This document shows positions 1 through 6,881 of a stretch of DNA of 14,451 nt, in pieces. Both the position numbers and the translations under genes were made by a program. The number at the start of each line of letters is the position of its first letter. The stretch's first letter is position 1. The notes below the pieces were generated by a model. That model saw nothing but the letters and a program-made list of their open reading frames with translations, did not search any database and was not told the origin of the DNA. This stretch comes from Clostridia bacterium (lineage in GTDB: Bacteria; Bacillota_A; Clostridia; Christensenellales; Aristaeellaceae), in the NCBI GenBank assembly GCA_017412025.1, contig JAFQOY010000083.1, forward strand, positions 1 to 14,451, written 5' to 3'.

Positions 1-39
1 CCAGCGTTCGTCCTGAGCCAGGATCAAACTCTCGTGTTT
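1..39 (-). rRNA. rrs: 16S ribosomal RNA, 5' end only (partial)
   Basis: The minus strand carries the universal bacterial 16S start AGAGTTTGATCCTGGCTCAG (positions 32 down to 13) followed by GACGAACGCTGG to the window edge. By analogy with E. coli numbering, where this block starts at base 8, the mature 5' end falls near position 39. Only about 39 nt are present; the rest lies left of the window. The exact mature end is inferred, not seen. Confidence 0.96.
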
Positions 40-190
40 GATTCTGTATTGAACCTTGAAGTCTCCTTCAAGCTCAAAACTCATGTACGAATTGACTGTC
101 TCTCTTGATGCGACTCGTGAAAATCGCATCTCGCGTTCTTCTTGATTCTGTATCGTTTTCAAGGATCAGCTTTCTGCTCGCCGCAGAAAG
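40..190 (-). promoter_or_regulatory. 16S rRNA leader with boxA-like element and two hairpins
   Basis: This is the transcribed leader between the likely rRNA start site (about 190) and the 16S 5' end. On the minus strand a boxA-like block TGATCCTTGAAAACG (about 168-154) resembles the antitermination/leader motif of Firmicutes rRNA operons. Two simple hairpins follow: arms 107-113/124-130 (GATGCGA type, 10-nt loop) and 55-61/66-72 (CTTGAAG, 4-nt loop). The 12-mer TTGATTCTGTAT (plus strand) occurs twice, at 38-49 and 142-153. NusB/S10 binding at boxA is family knowledge; activity here is inferred. Confidence 0.7.
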
Positions 191-197
191 TGAAGTT

Positions 198-250
198 AGT
201 ATACCTCGGGATGCTGTTTTTGTCAACACCTTTTTTTACACTTTTTTCAG
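198..250 (-). promoter_or_regulatory. rRNA operon promoter with UP-like tract
   Basis: On the minus strand a perfect -35 TTGACA (226-221) is followed by a 17-nt spacer and -10 TATACT (203-198), placing the start site near 190. Immediately upstream (227-250) are two A-runs, the usual composition of an UP element that boosts rRNA promoters. This is the strongest promoter in the window and points directly at the 16S gene. Confidence 0.88.
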
Positions 251-432
251 CAATATCTTGTTTTCCGTCTCTGAAACACGAACATTATATCTCTGTGTTT
301 CCGCCAATTTTCGTCATTTATTCGGAATTACTTCCGCATTGTATCCACATCATCGTTTTCTTTCATTGAAAATCGAACATTGTCAGCTTTTCAAATTCAG
401 AAAAATTTTTTGGGTCAGTCGCATTTTTCATG
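251..432. other. Gene-free AT-rich stretch upstream of the rRNA promoter
   Basis: About 180 bp without a credible gene. It is much more AT-rich than the coding DNA on either side. A minus-strand TATAAT (289-284) could be the -10 of an extra upstream rRNA promoter, but no convincing -35 lies 16-18 nt before it. Short open frames here (for example plus strand from 105 and 142) have no ribosome binding site and run through the rRNA leader, so I do not call them. Confidence 0.5.
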
Positions 433-464
433 AAAAAAGGCCCGTCCGGGCAATCGGACAGGCC
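433..464 (-). terminator. Rho-independent terminator of the zinc-ribbon gene
   Basis: On the minus strand, 8 nt past the zinc-ribbon stop codon, a 10-bp stem (GGCCTGTCCG / CGGACGGGCC, one G-U pair, 6-nt loop) is followed by six Ts (438-433). It separates the zinc-ribbon gene from the rRNA promoter region downstream. Confidence 0.85.
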
Positions 465-472
465 ATTTTGGA

Positions 473-763
473 TCAATAGCGCGGGGTGCGATGGGCAGCA
501 AAGCAATCGCGGCAGTACACGGGCTTGTCGCCGCGCGGCTGGAAGGGCACCTGGGTCTCCTTGCCGCAGTCGGCGCAGATCGCGGTGAACATCTCACGCT
601 GCGGGCGGGCATTGCCGTTCTGCGCGCGGAAGGCGGCGCGGCACTCCGGGCAGCGGCGCGGCTTGTTCTGGAAGCCCTTCTCCGCATAGAACGCCTGCTC
701 AGAGGCGCTGAAGATGAATTCCTTGTTGCAGTCGCGACAAACGAGGGTTTCGTCCTGATACAT
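473..763 (-). CDS. Double zinc-ribbon domain protein
   Basis: A 96-residue protein made of two zinc-ribbon modules. The first has C9-x2-C12 and C38-x2-C41, the second C63-x2-C66 and C84-x2-C87, each set suited to binding one zinc ion. The opening (YQDETLVCRDC) and the FYAEKGF and VPFQPR blocks match a widespread small protein family of Clostridia usually annotated as probable zinc-ribbon or CxxC-x17-CxxC protein; its role is not known to me, though nucleic-acid binding is a common guess. The start is fixed by AGGAGG at 771-776, 7 nt before ATG. It is a single gene with its own terminator, divergent from the regulator at 1026. Confidence 0.9.
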   Translation of the reverse strand: MYQDETLVCRDCNKEFIFSASEQAFYAEKGFQNKPRRCPECRAAFRAQNGNARPQREMFTAICADCGKETQVPFQPRGDKPVYCRDCFAAHRTPRY

Positions 764-923
764 ATCTGTATCCTCCTAAAAATAGATTGACCTTCACCAT
801 TGGCACTCAAGCAAGACATCCTGTTGGCGGCGCGAAGGCGAATCCAAGGAGGGCTGTATATTGAGATGAAAAACGATGGATTAAGGCTCTGAGCATTATA
901 ACACATTATCCCCGGAAGTTCCA
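764..923 (-). promoter_or_regulatory. Candidate promoter and long leader of the zinc-ribbon gene
   Basis: A perfect minus-strand -10 TATAAT lies at 900-895, but the hexamer 17 nt upstream (923-918, TGGAAC) is a poor -35. If used, transcription starts near 888 and gives a 5' untranslated leader of about 125 nt, unusually long for a 96-residue protein. I recognise no riboswitch or T-box in the leader. The region could hold a structured regulatory RNA or simply a second promoter closer to the gene that I missed. Confidence 0.45.
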
Positions 924-950
924 CAATTTTCTGTTTTTTCTTCAAAGTGA

Positions 951-1002
951 TTCACTCCAGAAGGATTCTTTCCATATATACACGAATATATCTCACATAT
1001 AT
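951..1002 (+). promoter_or_regulatory. Candidate promoter/operator of the XRE regulator: three ATATAT blocks
   Basis: ATATAT occurs at 974-979, 986-991 and 997-1002, steps of 12 and 11 bp, close to one turn of B-DNA. A weak plus-strand promoter (TTCACT 951-956, 18-nt spacer, TATATA 975-980) would overlap the first block. Such phased blocks just upstream of an XRE gene are typical positions for autoregulatory operators, but binding here is inferred. Confidence 0.35.
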
Positions 1003-1025
1003 CCATGCCTTGGAGGTCATGACAC

Positions 1026-1442
1026 ATGCTCGCCAGAGTTGATTACAGCGGTTTGGGCCGCAGAATGCGCGCAATGCGCAAGTACTTCCATCTCACCCAG
1101 GAACAGCTGGCTGAGATTATCGGCGTAAGCGTACAATATATTGGCAATCTTGAAAGAGGCGTTTCCATCCCCAGCGTCGACATGCTGATGTCTGTTTGCT
1201 ACGCCTTTGAGGTCTCCCCGAATTACCTGCTGATGGACTCGCTTCCCGAGGGCGATTTTCCGGAGCCGCCGCCGTCCCTGCTTCGCAGCCCGGGCTGCAT
1301 CTTCTGCAATACGCTCAGCGACTGGCTGCTTGAGGACGACGTGTTCACCGCAGATGCGCCCGTAGATCTTTCCAAGCTTCCGCCGATTCCCTTCATGACG
1401 CTTGACGACTCGTTCTCCCACACGGTCTTTGCCGGCAGATAA
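1026..1442 (+). CDS. XRE-family helix-turn-helix transcriptional regulator
   Basis: 138 residues. Residues about 10-70 form a Cro/cI (XRE) HTH domain: LGRRMRAMRKYFHLTQEQLAE, then the recognition-helix segment IGVSVQYIGNLERG and the usual end PSVDMLMSVCYAFEVSPNYLL. The C-terminal half (about 71-138) is proline- and acid-rich with a C91-x2-C94 pair (CIFC) and does not resemble a sensor domain I know. GGAGG at 1012-1016 lies 9 nt before ATG. The gene stands alone, divergent from the zinc-ribbon gene and convergent with yqeY. It probably represses or activates its own promoter and perhaps others; no target is evident beyond the ATATAT blocks upstream. Confidence 0.88.
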   Translation: MLARVDYSGLGRRMRAMRKYFHLTQEQLAEIIGVSVQYIGNLERGVSIPSVDMLMSVCYAFEVSPNYLLMDSLPEGDFPEPPPSLLRSPGCIFCNTLSDWLLEDDVFTADAPVDLSKLPPIPFMTLDDSFSHTVFAGR

Positions 1443-1472
1443 TCTCCCTTCCCTGCAATTATTCACGTTCAA

Positions 1473-1515
1473 AAGGAGCTTCCCGCGGACGCTGCCGCGC
1501 AGAAGCTCCTTGTAT
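1473..1515. terminator. Bidirectional terminator between the XRE gene and yqeY
   Basis: A perfect 10-bp stem AAGGAGCTTC (1473-1482) / GAAGCTCCTT (1502-1511) with an inner 5-bp CGCGG/CCGCG stem (1484-1488/1495-1499). The plus-strand tail is T-rich (TTGTATTTT), and the minus strand ends in four Ts, so it can stop transcription of both convergent genes. Confidence 0.85.
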
Positions 1516-1516
1516 T

Positions 1517-1963
1517 TTATGCGAAGAACGACGTCAGCACCTGATTGACCAGACCGCCGTCCGCCTTGCCCTTTACGCGCGGCATCAGCGTCTTCATGAT
1601 CCTGCCCTTGTCCTTTGCCGTCGGCGCTGCGATCTCAAGCTCAGCCAGAACCGCCTCGATCACCTCTTTGATCTGATCCTCATCCATCAGTTTCGGTACA
1701 AACTCGCTGTACACGCTCATGCGCAGCTTCGCTTCCTCGATCATGTCTGTTCTGTCCGCAGGCGTCGTGTCAATCGTCTCCTGCGCCTGCTTGATCTCGC
1801 GGAAGATCACCGCGTTCTCCTCTTCCTCCGTCAGATCTGTGCGCTTGTCAATCGCCTTATTCTTCAGCGCGGCAAGCAGAAGGGACAAAGCGTCCTTTCG
1901 ACCCTTGTTCTTTTCCTTCATCGCCTGCATCATGGCGCTTCTCACGGTATCAATTTTGCTCAT
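1517..1963 (-). CDS. yqeY: GatB/YqeY domain-containing protein
   Basis: 148 residues, the normal size for the YqeY family. The whole length matches it: N-terminal helices (KEKNKGRKDALSLLLAALK), the acidic EEENAVIFREIKQAQETID segment, and the C-terminal domain related to the tRNA-binding tail of GatB (IMKTLMPRVKGKADGGLVNQVL). The family is thought to be linked to tRNA or amidotransferase function, but the exact role is unsettled. AGGAGG (1976-1971) lies 7 nt before ATG, and the start is 16 nt past the stop of the upstream isomerase gene, so the two are very probably cotranscribed from the promoter at 2790-2818. It ends at the shared terminator 1473-1511. Confidence 0.93.
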   Translation of the reverse strand: MSKIDTVRSAMMQAMKEKNKGRKDALSLLLAALKNKAIDKRTDLTEEEENAVIFREIKQAQETIDTTPADRTDMIEEAKLRMSVYSEFVPKLMDEDQIKEVIEAVLAELEIAAPTAKDKGRIMKTLMPRVKGKADGGLVNQVLTSFFA

Positions 1964-1979
1964 CCCTGTTTCCTCCTTA

Positions 1980-2765
1980 TCAGGTTATTTCCTTTATATA
2001 CCGTATCGAGCGTTCCAGCGCTTCGTCGCTTTTGATCAGCGCCAGATACGGTTCGATCACAACCGGCCCGCTATAACCGACAGCAAGAAGCGCGCAAGCC
2101 AATCCGGCAAAATCAAACGTGCCCTCGCCGGGCAGGCAAAGCTTCCCCTGCGCATCCCAGTCGCATACATGGACGTTGATCAGTCTGTCTCCCATCGCCT
2201 GTACAAAATCAATCGGATTGCATCCGGCCTTCATCGCCTGCTTGATATCCAGCGTGAAACGGACGTCTTTCAGGGCTTCTCTCGCCTCTCTTGCGCGTTC
2301 GGGCACGGTCAGCTGGCACCAGCAGACGTTTTCCCACGCAATTACCATGCCGCGCTGCGCAGCCTCCTCGCACATCGGTCCCAGCATATCGGCATTCAAC
2401 TGCAGATTCCATGGAAGAACCTCATTGCGCGGCGTATTGCGTCCATGGTAAACATATGCTTTTGCGCCAAGCGCGCATCCTGCGTCCAGCACGCGGCGCA
2501 GCACATCAAAAGCATCGCTTCTCTGCCTGGCAGACCTGCTGATAAGCGCATTCTCAAAGACCGTTCCCAGCGGATGTATGCTCGTGCAGGGGACGCCCTT
2601 CAGGTTCTCGCGTACAATTCTCGCAAATTCACGGCTGTATTCGCTGCTTGTCTGCAGAAATACCTCTGCACAGTCGACCGGCAGACGGCTGATGACCGCC
2701 GCCGCCTCCTCTGTCTCCCATTTGCCATAGAAAGCAGATGTGGAAAGTCCCGTTCTCACAGCCAT
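1980..2765 (-). CDS. Sugar phosphate isomerase/epimerase family protein (xylose isomerase-like TIM barrel)
   Basis: 261 residues of the AP endonuclease 2/xylose isomerase-like TIM-barrel superfamily (PF01261). Probable divalent-metal ligands sit at the ends of barrel strands: H107 (YVYHGR), E145 (IAWENV), D173 (TLDIKQA), H199 (INVHVCDWD) and E238 (VVIEPY); GEGTFDF is also typical. The substrate cannot be told from sequence; sugar or sugar-like isomerisation or epimerisation is the usual activity. The open frame continues upstream to 2879, but the clear promoter at 2790-2818 lies inside that extension, and GGAGG (2775-2771) sits 5 nt before ATG at 2765, so I take 2765 as the start. First gene of an operon with yqeY. 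Confidence 0.87.
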   Translation of the reverse strand: MAVRTGLSTSAFYGKWETEEAAAVISRLPVDCAEVFLQTSSEYSREFARIVRENLKGVPCTSIHPLGTVFENALISRSARQRSDAFDVLRRVLDAGCALGAKAYVYHGRNTPRNEVLPWNLQLNADMLGPMCEEAAQRGMVIAWENVCWCQLTVPERAREAREALKDVRFTLDIKQAMKAGCNPIDFVQAMGDRLINVHVCDWDAQGKLCLPGEGTFDFAGLACALLAVGYSGPVVIEPYLALIKSDEALERSIRYIKEIT

Positions 2766-2789
2766 CCTCCCCTCCGGTATTCTGCACAT

Positions 2790-2818
2790 ATTATACCGCA
2801 GCAGGCATGGGATGTCAC
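2790..2818 (-). promoter_or_regulatory. Promoter of the isomerase-yqeY operon
   Basis: Minus strand: -35 GTGACA (2818-2813), 17-nt spacer, perfect -10 TATAAT (2795-2790). Transcription would start near 2783, giving a leader of about 18 nt before ATG at 2765. It decides the start of the isomerase gene. The ygiQ promoter must be close by on the other strand: a TATGAT at 2837-2842 is a possible -10, in which case the two -35 regions would overlap. Confidence 0.85.
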
Positions 2819-2893
2819 TTTCTTTTTTCGCGCAATTATGATATAGTGTTGGCGTATCGATATTCATTCCGTATTTCATAGGAGTTTTTGCTT

Positions 2894-4876
2894 ATGGCAG
2901 ATCGCCTTCTTTTCCCGCCGACGACGGCACAGGACCTGCGTGCGCGCGGATGGGACGCGCCGGACTTCGTTTATGTCATCGGCGACGCATACGTGGATCA
3001 CCCGTCCTTTGGTTCCGCCGTCATCACCCGTACGCTTGAGGCTGCCGGCTACCGGGTAGCCGTGCTCGCCCAGCCCAACTGGCGCAATACCGACGATTTC
3101 AAGCGGTTCGGCCGCCCGAATTACGGTTTTCTCGTCTCCTCCGGCGTGATCGACAGCATGGTCAACCACTACACAGCGGCCAAGAAGCGTCGCTCCTCCG
3201 ACGTCTATACACCCGGCGGCAAAGCGGCAAAACGCCCGGACCGCGCCGTCATTGTCTACTGCAATCTGATCAGGCAGGCATACGGCGACATCCCCATTGC
3301 CATTGGCGGCGTAGAAGCCTCTTTGAGAAAATTCGCCCATTACGATTACTGGGACGACGCCGTTCGCCGCAGCATTCTGATTGACAGCCAGGCAGATCTT
3401 CTGATGTTCGGCATGGGCGAGCGCTCTATTCTGGTCACCGCGGACTGGATGAGCCGCGGCGCGCCCATGTGGGAATGCGCCAGAATGCGCGGCGTTTGCT
3501 ATCTCTCCTCCACGCCGATGCGCGGCAGCATCGAAATTCCCTCCAGCGAGGAATGCATAAAAAGCAAGAAAAAATACGGCGAGGCATTCCTGATTCAGTA
3601 TAACGAGCAGGATCCTGTGCGCGGCCATGCCATCAGCCAGAAATGCGGCGACAAGTATGTTGTACAGACCGTTCCGGACATGCCGCTTACGCGCGAGGAG
3701 CTGGATCGCACGCACGCGCTCCCCTATCAGCGCACCTGGCATCCGGACTATGACGATCAGGGCGGCGTGCCCGCCATCGAAGAGGTGCAGTTCTCCATCG
3801 CACAGACGCGCGGCTGCTTTGGTTCCTGTTCCTTCTGTGCCATCACGTTCCTGCAGGGGCGCATGGTCACCACGCGCAGCCACGAGTCCGTGCTGGAAGA
3901 GGCGAAAGCCATCACACAGATGCCCGGATTCAAGGGATACATCCATGACGTCGGCGGCCCGACCGCCAATTTCCGTCATGCCTCCTGTGAAAAGCAGTTC
4001 AAGTTCGGCACATGCGTAAATCGTCAATGTCTCTTCCCGAAGCCCTGTCCGAATCTGACCGTCGATCACACTGATTATATTCAGCTCCTGCGCGAAATCC
4101 GCGCGCTGCCAAAGGTCAAGAAGGTGTTCGTTCGTTCCGGTCTGCGCTATGATTACATCATGGCCGACAAATCCGACGCATTCCTCAAAGAGCTCTGCCA
4201 GCATCACGTCAGCGGCCAGCTCAAGGTAGCTCCGGAGCATGTCAGCCCGAAGGTGCTCGCCGTCATGGGCAAACCGGGCCGCGACGTATACGACGCATTC
4301 TGCGAAAAGTACAAGCGCATCAATCAGCAGCTCGGCAAAGAGCAGTATCTGGTTCCGTATCTGATCTCCAGCCATCCGGGCAGCGATCTCGCGGCAGCGA
4401 TTGAACTTGCCGAATACCTGCGCGACATCAACCATCAGCCCGAACAGGTGCAGGATTTCTATCCCACGCCCGGCACGCTGTCCACCTGCATGTTCTACAC
4501 CGGCGTCGATCCAAGGAACGGAAAGCCCGTGTTCGTTCCGCGCACGCCGCAGGAAAAAGCCATGCAGCGCGCACTGCTGCAGTACAAGCGTCCCCAGAAT
4601 TTCCCGCTTGTCCGTCAGGCGCTGCGCGAAGCCGGCCGCGAGGATCTCATCGGCACGGCGCGGCACTGCCTCGTCCCGCCGGAAGGCGTGAAGACTGCGG
4701 CAGAATATGCGCAGATCCGCAGAGAGAAAAAAGCGCGCGAGGAGCGCAGAGAGCAGCGAGAACACGGAAGCGCCCGTCCTGTCAAAGGCAAAACGGGCGG
4801 TCACCGTGCTTCTGCCGTCAGGGGCGCGCAGGCAGGCGGAAAGAAGCCGTCCGGCAGGCCGCCCAGAAAGCCGTAA
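2894..4876 (+). CDS. ygiQ: YgiQ family radical SAM protein
   Basis: 660 residues, matching the YgiQ family along its length, from the N-terminal FPPTTAQDLRARGWDAPDFVYVIGDAYVDHPSFG to FYPTPGTLSTCMFYTGVDP. The radical SAM cluster motif is C308-x3-C312-x2-C315 (CFGSCSFC), which binds the [4Fe-4S] cluster that cleaves S-adenosylmethionine. A second Cys-rich stretch (GTCVNRQCLFPKPC) follows at about 376-389 and is typical of the family. The N-terminal part resembles a cobalamin-binding-like fold in related enzymes; the reaction is not established. The basic tail after about 610 (Arg/Lys/Gly-rich) is low complexity. AGGAG (2880-2884) is 9 nt before ATG 2894; a TTG at 2888 is only 3 nt away and less likely. 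Monocistronic. Confidence 0.95.
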   Translation: MADRLLFPPTTAQDLRARGWDAPDFVYVIGDAYVDHPSFGSAVITRTLEAAGYRVAVLAQPNWRNTDDFKRFGRPNYGFLVSSGVIDSMVNHYTAAKKRRSSDVYTPGGKAAKRPDRAVIVYCNLIRQAYGDIPIAIGGVEASLRKFAHYDYWDDAVRRSILIDSQADLLMFGMGERSILVTADWMSRGAPMWECARMRGVCYLSSTPMRGSIEIPSSEECIKSKKKYGEAFLIQYNEQDPVRGHAISQKCGDKYVVQTVPDMPLTREELDRTHALPYQRTWHPDYDDQGGVPAIEEVQFSIAQTRGCFGSCSFCAITFLQGRMVTTRSHESVLEEAKAITQMPGFKGYIHDVGGPTANFRHASCEKQFKFGTCVNRQCLFPKPCPNLTVDHTDYIQLLREIRALPKVKKVFVRSGLRYDYIMADKSDAFLKELCQHHVSGQLKVAPEHVSPKVLAVMGKPGRDVYDAFCEKYKRINQQLGKEQYLVPYLISSHPGSDLAAAIELAEYLRDINHQPEQVQDFYPTPGTLSTCMFYTGVDPRNGKPVFVPRTPQEKAMQRALLQYKRPQNFPLVRQALREAGREDLIGTARHCLVPPEGVKTAAEYAQIRREKKAREERREQREHGSARPVKGKTGGHRASAVRGAQAGGKKPSGRPPRKP

Positions 4877-4911
4877 CCAATAAACGCAGCAGATCATCAT
4901 CATCAAACAAA

Positions 4912-4963
4912 AACAAGCAGCGCGCCGGCAGAACTTCCGCCGCAGGCACGCCGCTTGTTTTTT
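4912..4963. terminator. Bidirectional terminator between ygiQ and the Nudix gene
   Basis: A 15-bp imperfect stem (4912-4926 with 4945-4959, two A-C mismatches) with an 18-nt loop. On the plus strand it runs into six Ts (4958-4963) and further T-runs to 4976; on the minus strand it is followed by T-rich sequence too, so it can serve both convergent genes. Confidence 0.8.
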
Positions 4964-5029
4964 CTTTTTGTTTTTTCACAAAGACAGGAATGCCCTGTTC
5001 TGCAAAGCCTGCGCCTCTGGCAGGCAAAG

Positions 5030-5494
5030 TCACAGGATTTCTTTTCCGTTGAGCTTTGCGCCCGCAAGGCGCTCGCCCTCATAGACCAGCTTGAGCGAAA
5101 AGAACGGCTCGCCCTCCGCAAGCAGGCGCAGGAACACCTTGTCGCCCTCCCAGATGGGCAGCTGCGTCAGCCTGTCCGTATCGACCCATTCAAGCTTTCC
5201 CTCGTCGCATTCCCTGATCGTCCCTTCATAGGCGTCGGCAGAGAACAGATGCATATACTCACACCAGGTATCCGAAACAAAGGTCACAATGCCGCGGTAT
5301 TTCCACGAGGTAAGGGTCAGCGCCGTCTCCTCGGCAAACTCCCGGAGCATGCATTCCTCCGGGCTCTCTCCGCTTTCAAGCTTTCCGCCGACGCCGATCC
5401 ACTTGTCGTGATTGACGTCGTTTTTCTTTTTCACGCGATGAAGCATCAGCGTCTTTCCACCCTGATTCAGATAACAGAGCGTCGTCTGCAGCAT
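5030..5494 (-). CDS. Nudix hydrolase (MutT/8-oxo-dGTP diphosphatase-like)
   Basis: 154 residues, single Nudix domain. The Nudix box is G37-x5-E43-x7-R51-E52-F-x-E55-E56-T-A58: all metal-binding glutamates are present, but the consensus glycine near the end is alanine. The opening (TTLCYLNQGGKTLMLHRVKKKNDVNHDKWIGVGGK) matches the clostridial 8-oxo-dGTP diphosphatase-like group, which hydrolyses oxidised or other nucleoside diphosphate substrates to limit mutation; the exact substrate is inferred. The frame extends up to 5551, but GGAGG (5507-5503) placed 8 nt before ATG 5494 and family alignment favour this start. It lies 72 nt past the SH3-protein stop with no obvious promoter between, so cotranscription is likely. 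Confidence 0.9.
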   Translation of the reverse strand: MLQTTLCYLNQGGKTLMLHRVKKKNDVNHDKWIGVGGKLESGESPEECMLREFAEETALTLTSWKYRGIVTFVSDTWCEYMHLFSADAYEGTIRECDEGKLEWVDTDRLTQLPIWEGDKVFLRLLAEGEPFFSLKLVYEGERLAGAKLNGKEIL

Positions 5495-5566
5495 CCTCTC
5501 GTCCTCCAATATGATCTGCCCGGCCTTCATGCGCTGTGCGGGCGCCGCCAATCTCTGCCCGCATCA

Positions 5567-6595
5567 TCAGCCATTGCCGCCCCAGAGTTTTTCGCGCGGA
5601 ACGTAGAAGGTGCGCCCTTCCTCGTCCATCAGAATGCGCCAGTCGTTCCCGCATACGCCGATGACATAATCAACCGTTTTGACCTTCCAGCTGCGGGACC
5701 GGAGCTTGGGCTGTTCATAGACATTCTCCCCGTCCTCCGAACGGAAGAAGAGTCCGTTTTCGCTTTCAAACACGCATTTGATATCGTCCATTTCCTCGCC
5801 GAATACAAGGAATTCTTCCATCATCCAGCCGGTCATGCCGCTGCCGCCCACCTGCACCTGGCACCAGCCGTCGCGCCTTGACAGGATGCGGACGGGCGTC
5901 CTGTTGAAAAACTTGCCCATGGAATTGGCGTTGCGCCTTGGCGCCTCCCGAAGATTGAGCCTGTCCTCCGGATCGGGATTGCGCACGACGGCCCACTCGG
6001 ATCGATCCAGCAGAGCAAACGCACCCTCCACACTGACCGGCAGCTGCGCAAAATCAATGGTTTTCGCATCCATAAACGGATGCGAGCCATAATACACGCC
6101 ATCGTTGCAGCCCGAACCGGCTGCCAGCAGATCCTGAATGCCGCATGCAGTGAAGATGAAGCTTTGGCCTTCCTGCTGATTGTCAATACCGCCGCGAAGA
6201 TACCATGTGCCGTCGCTTCTTTGCGCAAGCGTCGCAGCGCGTTCCGCCTGCGCGTATACTTCAACCGGCGCATCCTTTTTGATTCCATCGGCCAGCCAAT
6301 GCACAAGAATCTCCTTTTCTCCCGCATGGAAATCATCCAGCCATGCGCCCTGAGGCACCGTATCGTTATCCATGCACACATATGCGCCGTCTATTCCGTT
6401 CCACTGCGCAATGCGCAGACGCGTAACGCCTTCCCCGTTTTCAAGCAGGTAGACCTGCTTTCCGTGCGTCAGATCGCTGTCCGTCAGCGTCCATCCCTGT
6501 AAAAGCAGCTCGTCAATCGGCGATATCTCCTGCGCATATGCAGCCGCCGCAAACATCATCATCACGGCGCAAAGCGCGTACAGTATCCTTCTCAT
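5567..6595 (-). CDS. Secreted protein with C-terminal bacterial SH3 domain
   Basis: 342 residues. Residues 1-21 are a classical signal peptide (MRR, hydrophobic core VMMMFAAAAYA, cleavage likely after AYA), so the protein is exported or lipid-free on the surface. Residues about 25-195 form a Trp/acid-rich region I do not recognise. Residues about 200-266 match a bacterial SH3 (SH3b/SH3_3) domain: RLNLREAPRRNANSMGKFFNRTPVRILSRRDGWCQVQV..GWMMEEFL; such domains usually bind peptidoglycan or other cell-wall ligands. A short tail (271-342) follows. GGGAG (6607-6603) lies 7 nt before ATG, and a good promoter is at 6656-6684. Likely cotranscribed with the Nudix gene, though no functional link is evident. 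Confidence 0.85.
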   Translation of the reverse strand: MRRILYALCAVMMMFAAAAYAQEISPIDELLLQGWTLTDSDLTHGKQVYLLENGEGVTRLRIAQWNGIDGAYVCMDNDTVPQGAWLDDFHAGEKEILVHWLADGIKKDAPVEVYAQAERAATLAQRSDGTWYLRGGIDNQQEGQSFIFTACGIQDLLAAGSGCNDGVYYGSHPFMDAKTIDFAQLPVSVEGAFALLDRSEWAVVRNPDPEDRLNLREAPRRNANSMGKFFNRTPVRILSRRDGWCQVQVGGSGMTGWMMEEFLVFGEEMDDIKCVFESENGLFFRSEDGENVYEQPKLRSRSWKVKTVDYVIGVCGNDWRILMDEEGRTFYVPREKLWGGNG

Positions 6596-6655
6596 CTCAC
6601 ATCTCCCGGTTTCAGTATCTGATCAATATGACGTATGAACCCTCTGTTTTCCTGC

Positions 6656-6684
6656 ATCATATCACAGTTTTTCCCATCTGTGAA
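6656..6684 (-). promoter_or_regulatory. Promoter of the SH3-protein/Nudix unit
   Basis: Minus strand: -35 TTCACA (6684-6679), 17-nt spacer, -10 TATGAT (6661-6656). Start near 6649 gives a leader of about 54 nt before the ATG at 6595. No structured element is obvious in the leader. Confidence 0.75.
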
Positions 6685-6840
6685 TCCCATTTCTCCAATC
6701 GCGATGCATAATATACGTTCCCTTTTTAACAGATGAAACCGTTCGTTCCCCATGCGCCCGCCATCCCGACGCAGGCAGACCCATCCTCGTGTTTCAATCC
6801 AGGCGATTCTTTCGCAGCGCTGTATTTTTTGCCCGGCGTA

Positions 6841-6849
6841 TGCTATAAT
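6841..6849 (+). promoter_or_regulatory. Extended -10 promoter of the flavoprotein pair
   Basis: Plus strand TGC-TATAAT (6841-6849) is a perfect extended -10. The -35 region (6821-6826) is poor, as is usual for extended -10 promoters. The start site near 6856 leaves a leader of about 26 nt containing the GGAGG (6869-6873) that serves ATG 6882. Confidence 0.7.
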
Positions 6850-6881
6850 AAACGAAATGCACGCAAACGGAGGGCTTCTTC

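Noticed and set aside
415..945. 176-codon minus-strand frame overlapping the zinc-ribbon gene
   Set aside because: It reads the zinc-ribbon gene in another frame, giving Arg/Ala/Ser-rich sequence, and runs into the terminator at 433-464.
1719..2846. 375-codon plus-strand frame across yqeY and the isomerase gene
   Set aside because: It is antisense to two recognised genes, has no ribosome binding site and no recognisable domain.
2876..4906. 676-codon open frame antisense to the whole of ygiQ
   Set aside because: It has no ribosome binding site and a composition that mirrors the other strand. GC-rich codon bias in ygiQ removes stops from this frame, and YgiQ is a clear family match.
4887..4910. 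ATC-repeat next to an A-rich run after ygiQ, considered as a repeat element
   Set aside because: Only three short ATC units; it is simply low-complexity sequence beside the terminator.
4955..5881. 308-codon plus-strand frame antisense to the Nudix and SH3 genes
   Set aside because: It starts inside the terminator T-run, has no ribosome binding site and covers two genes with clear family matches and signals.
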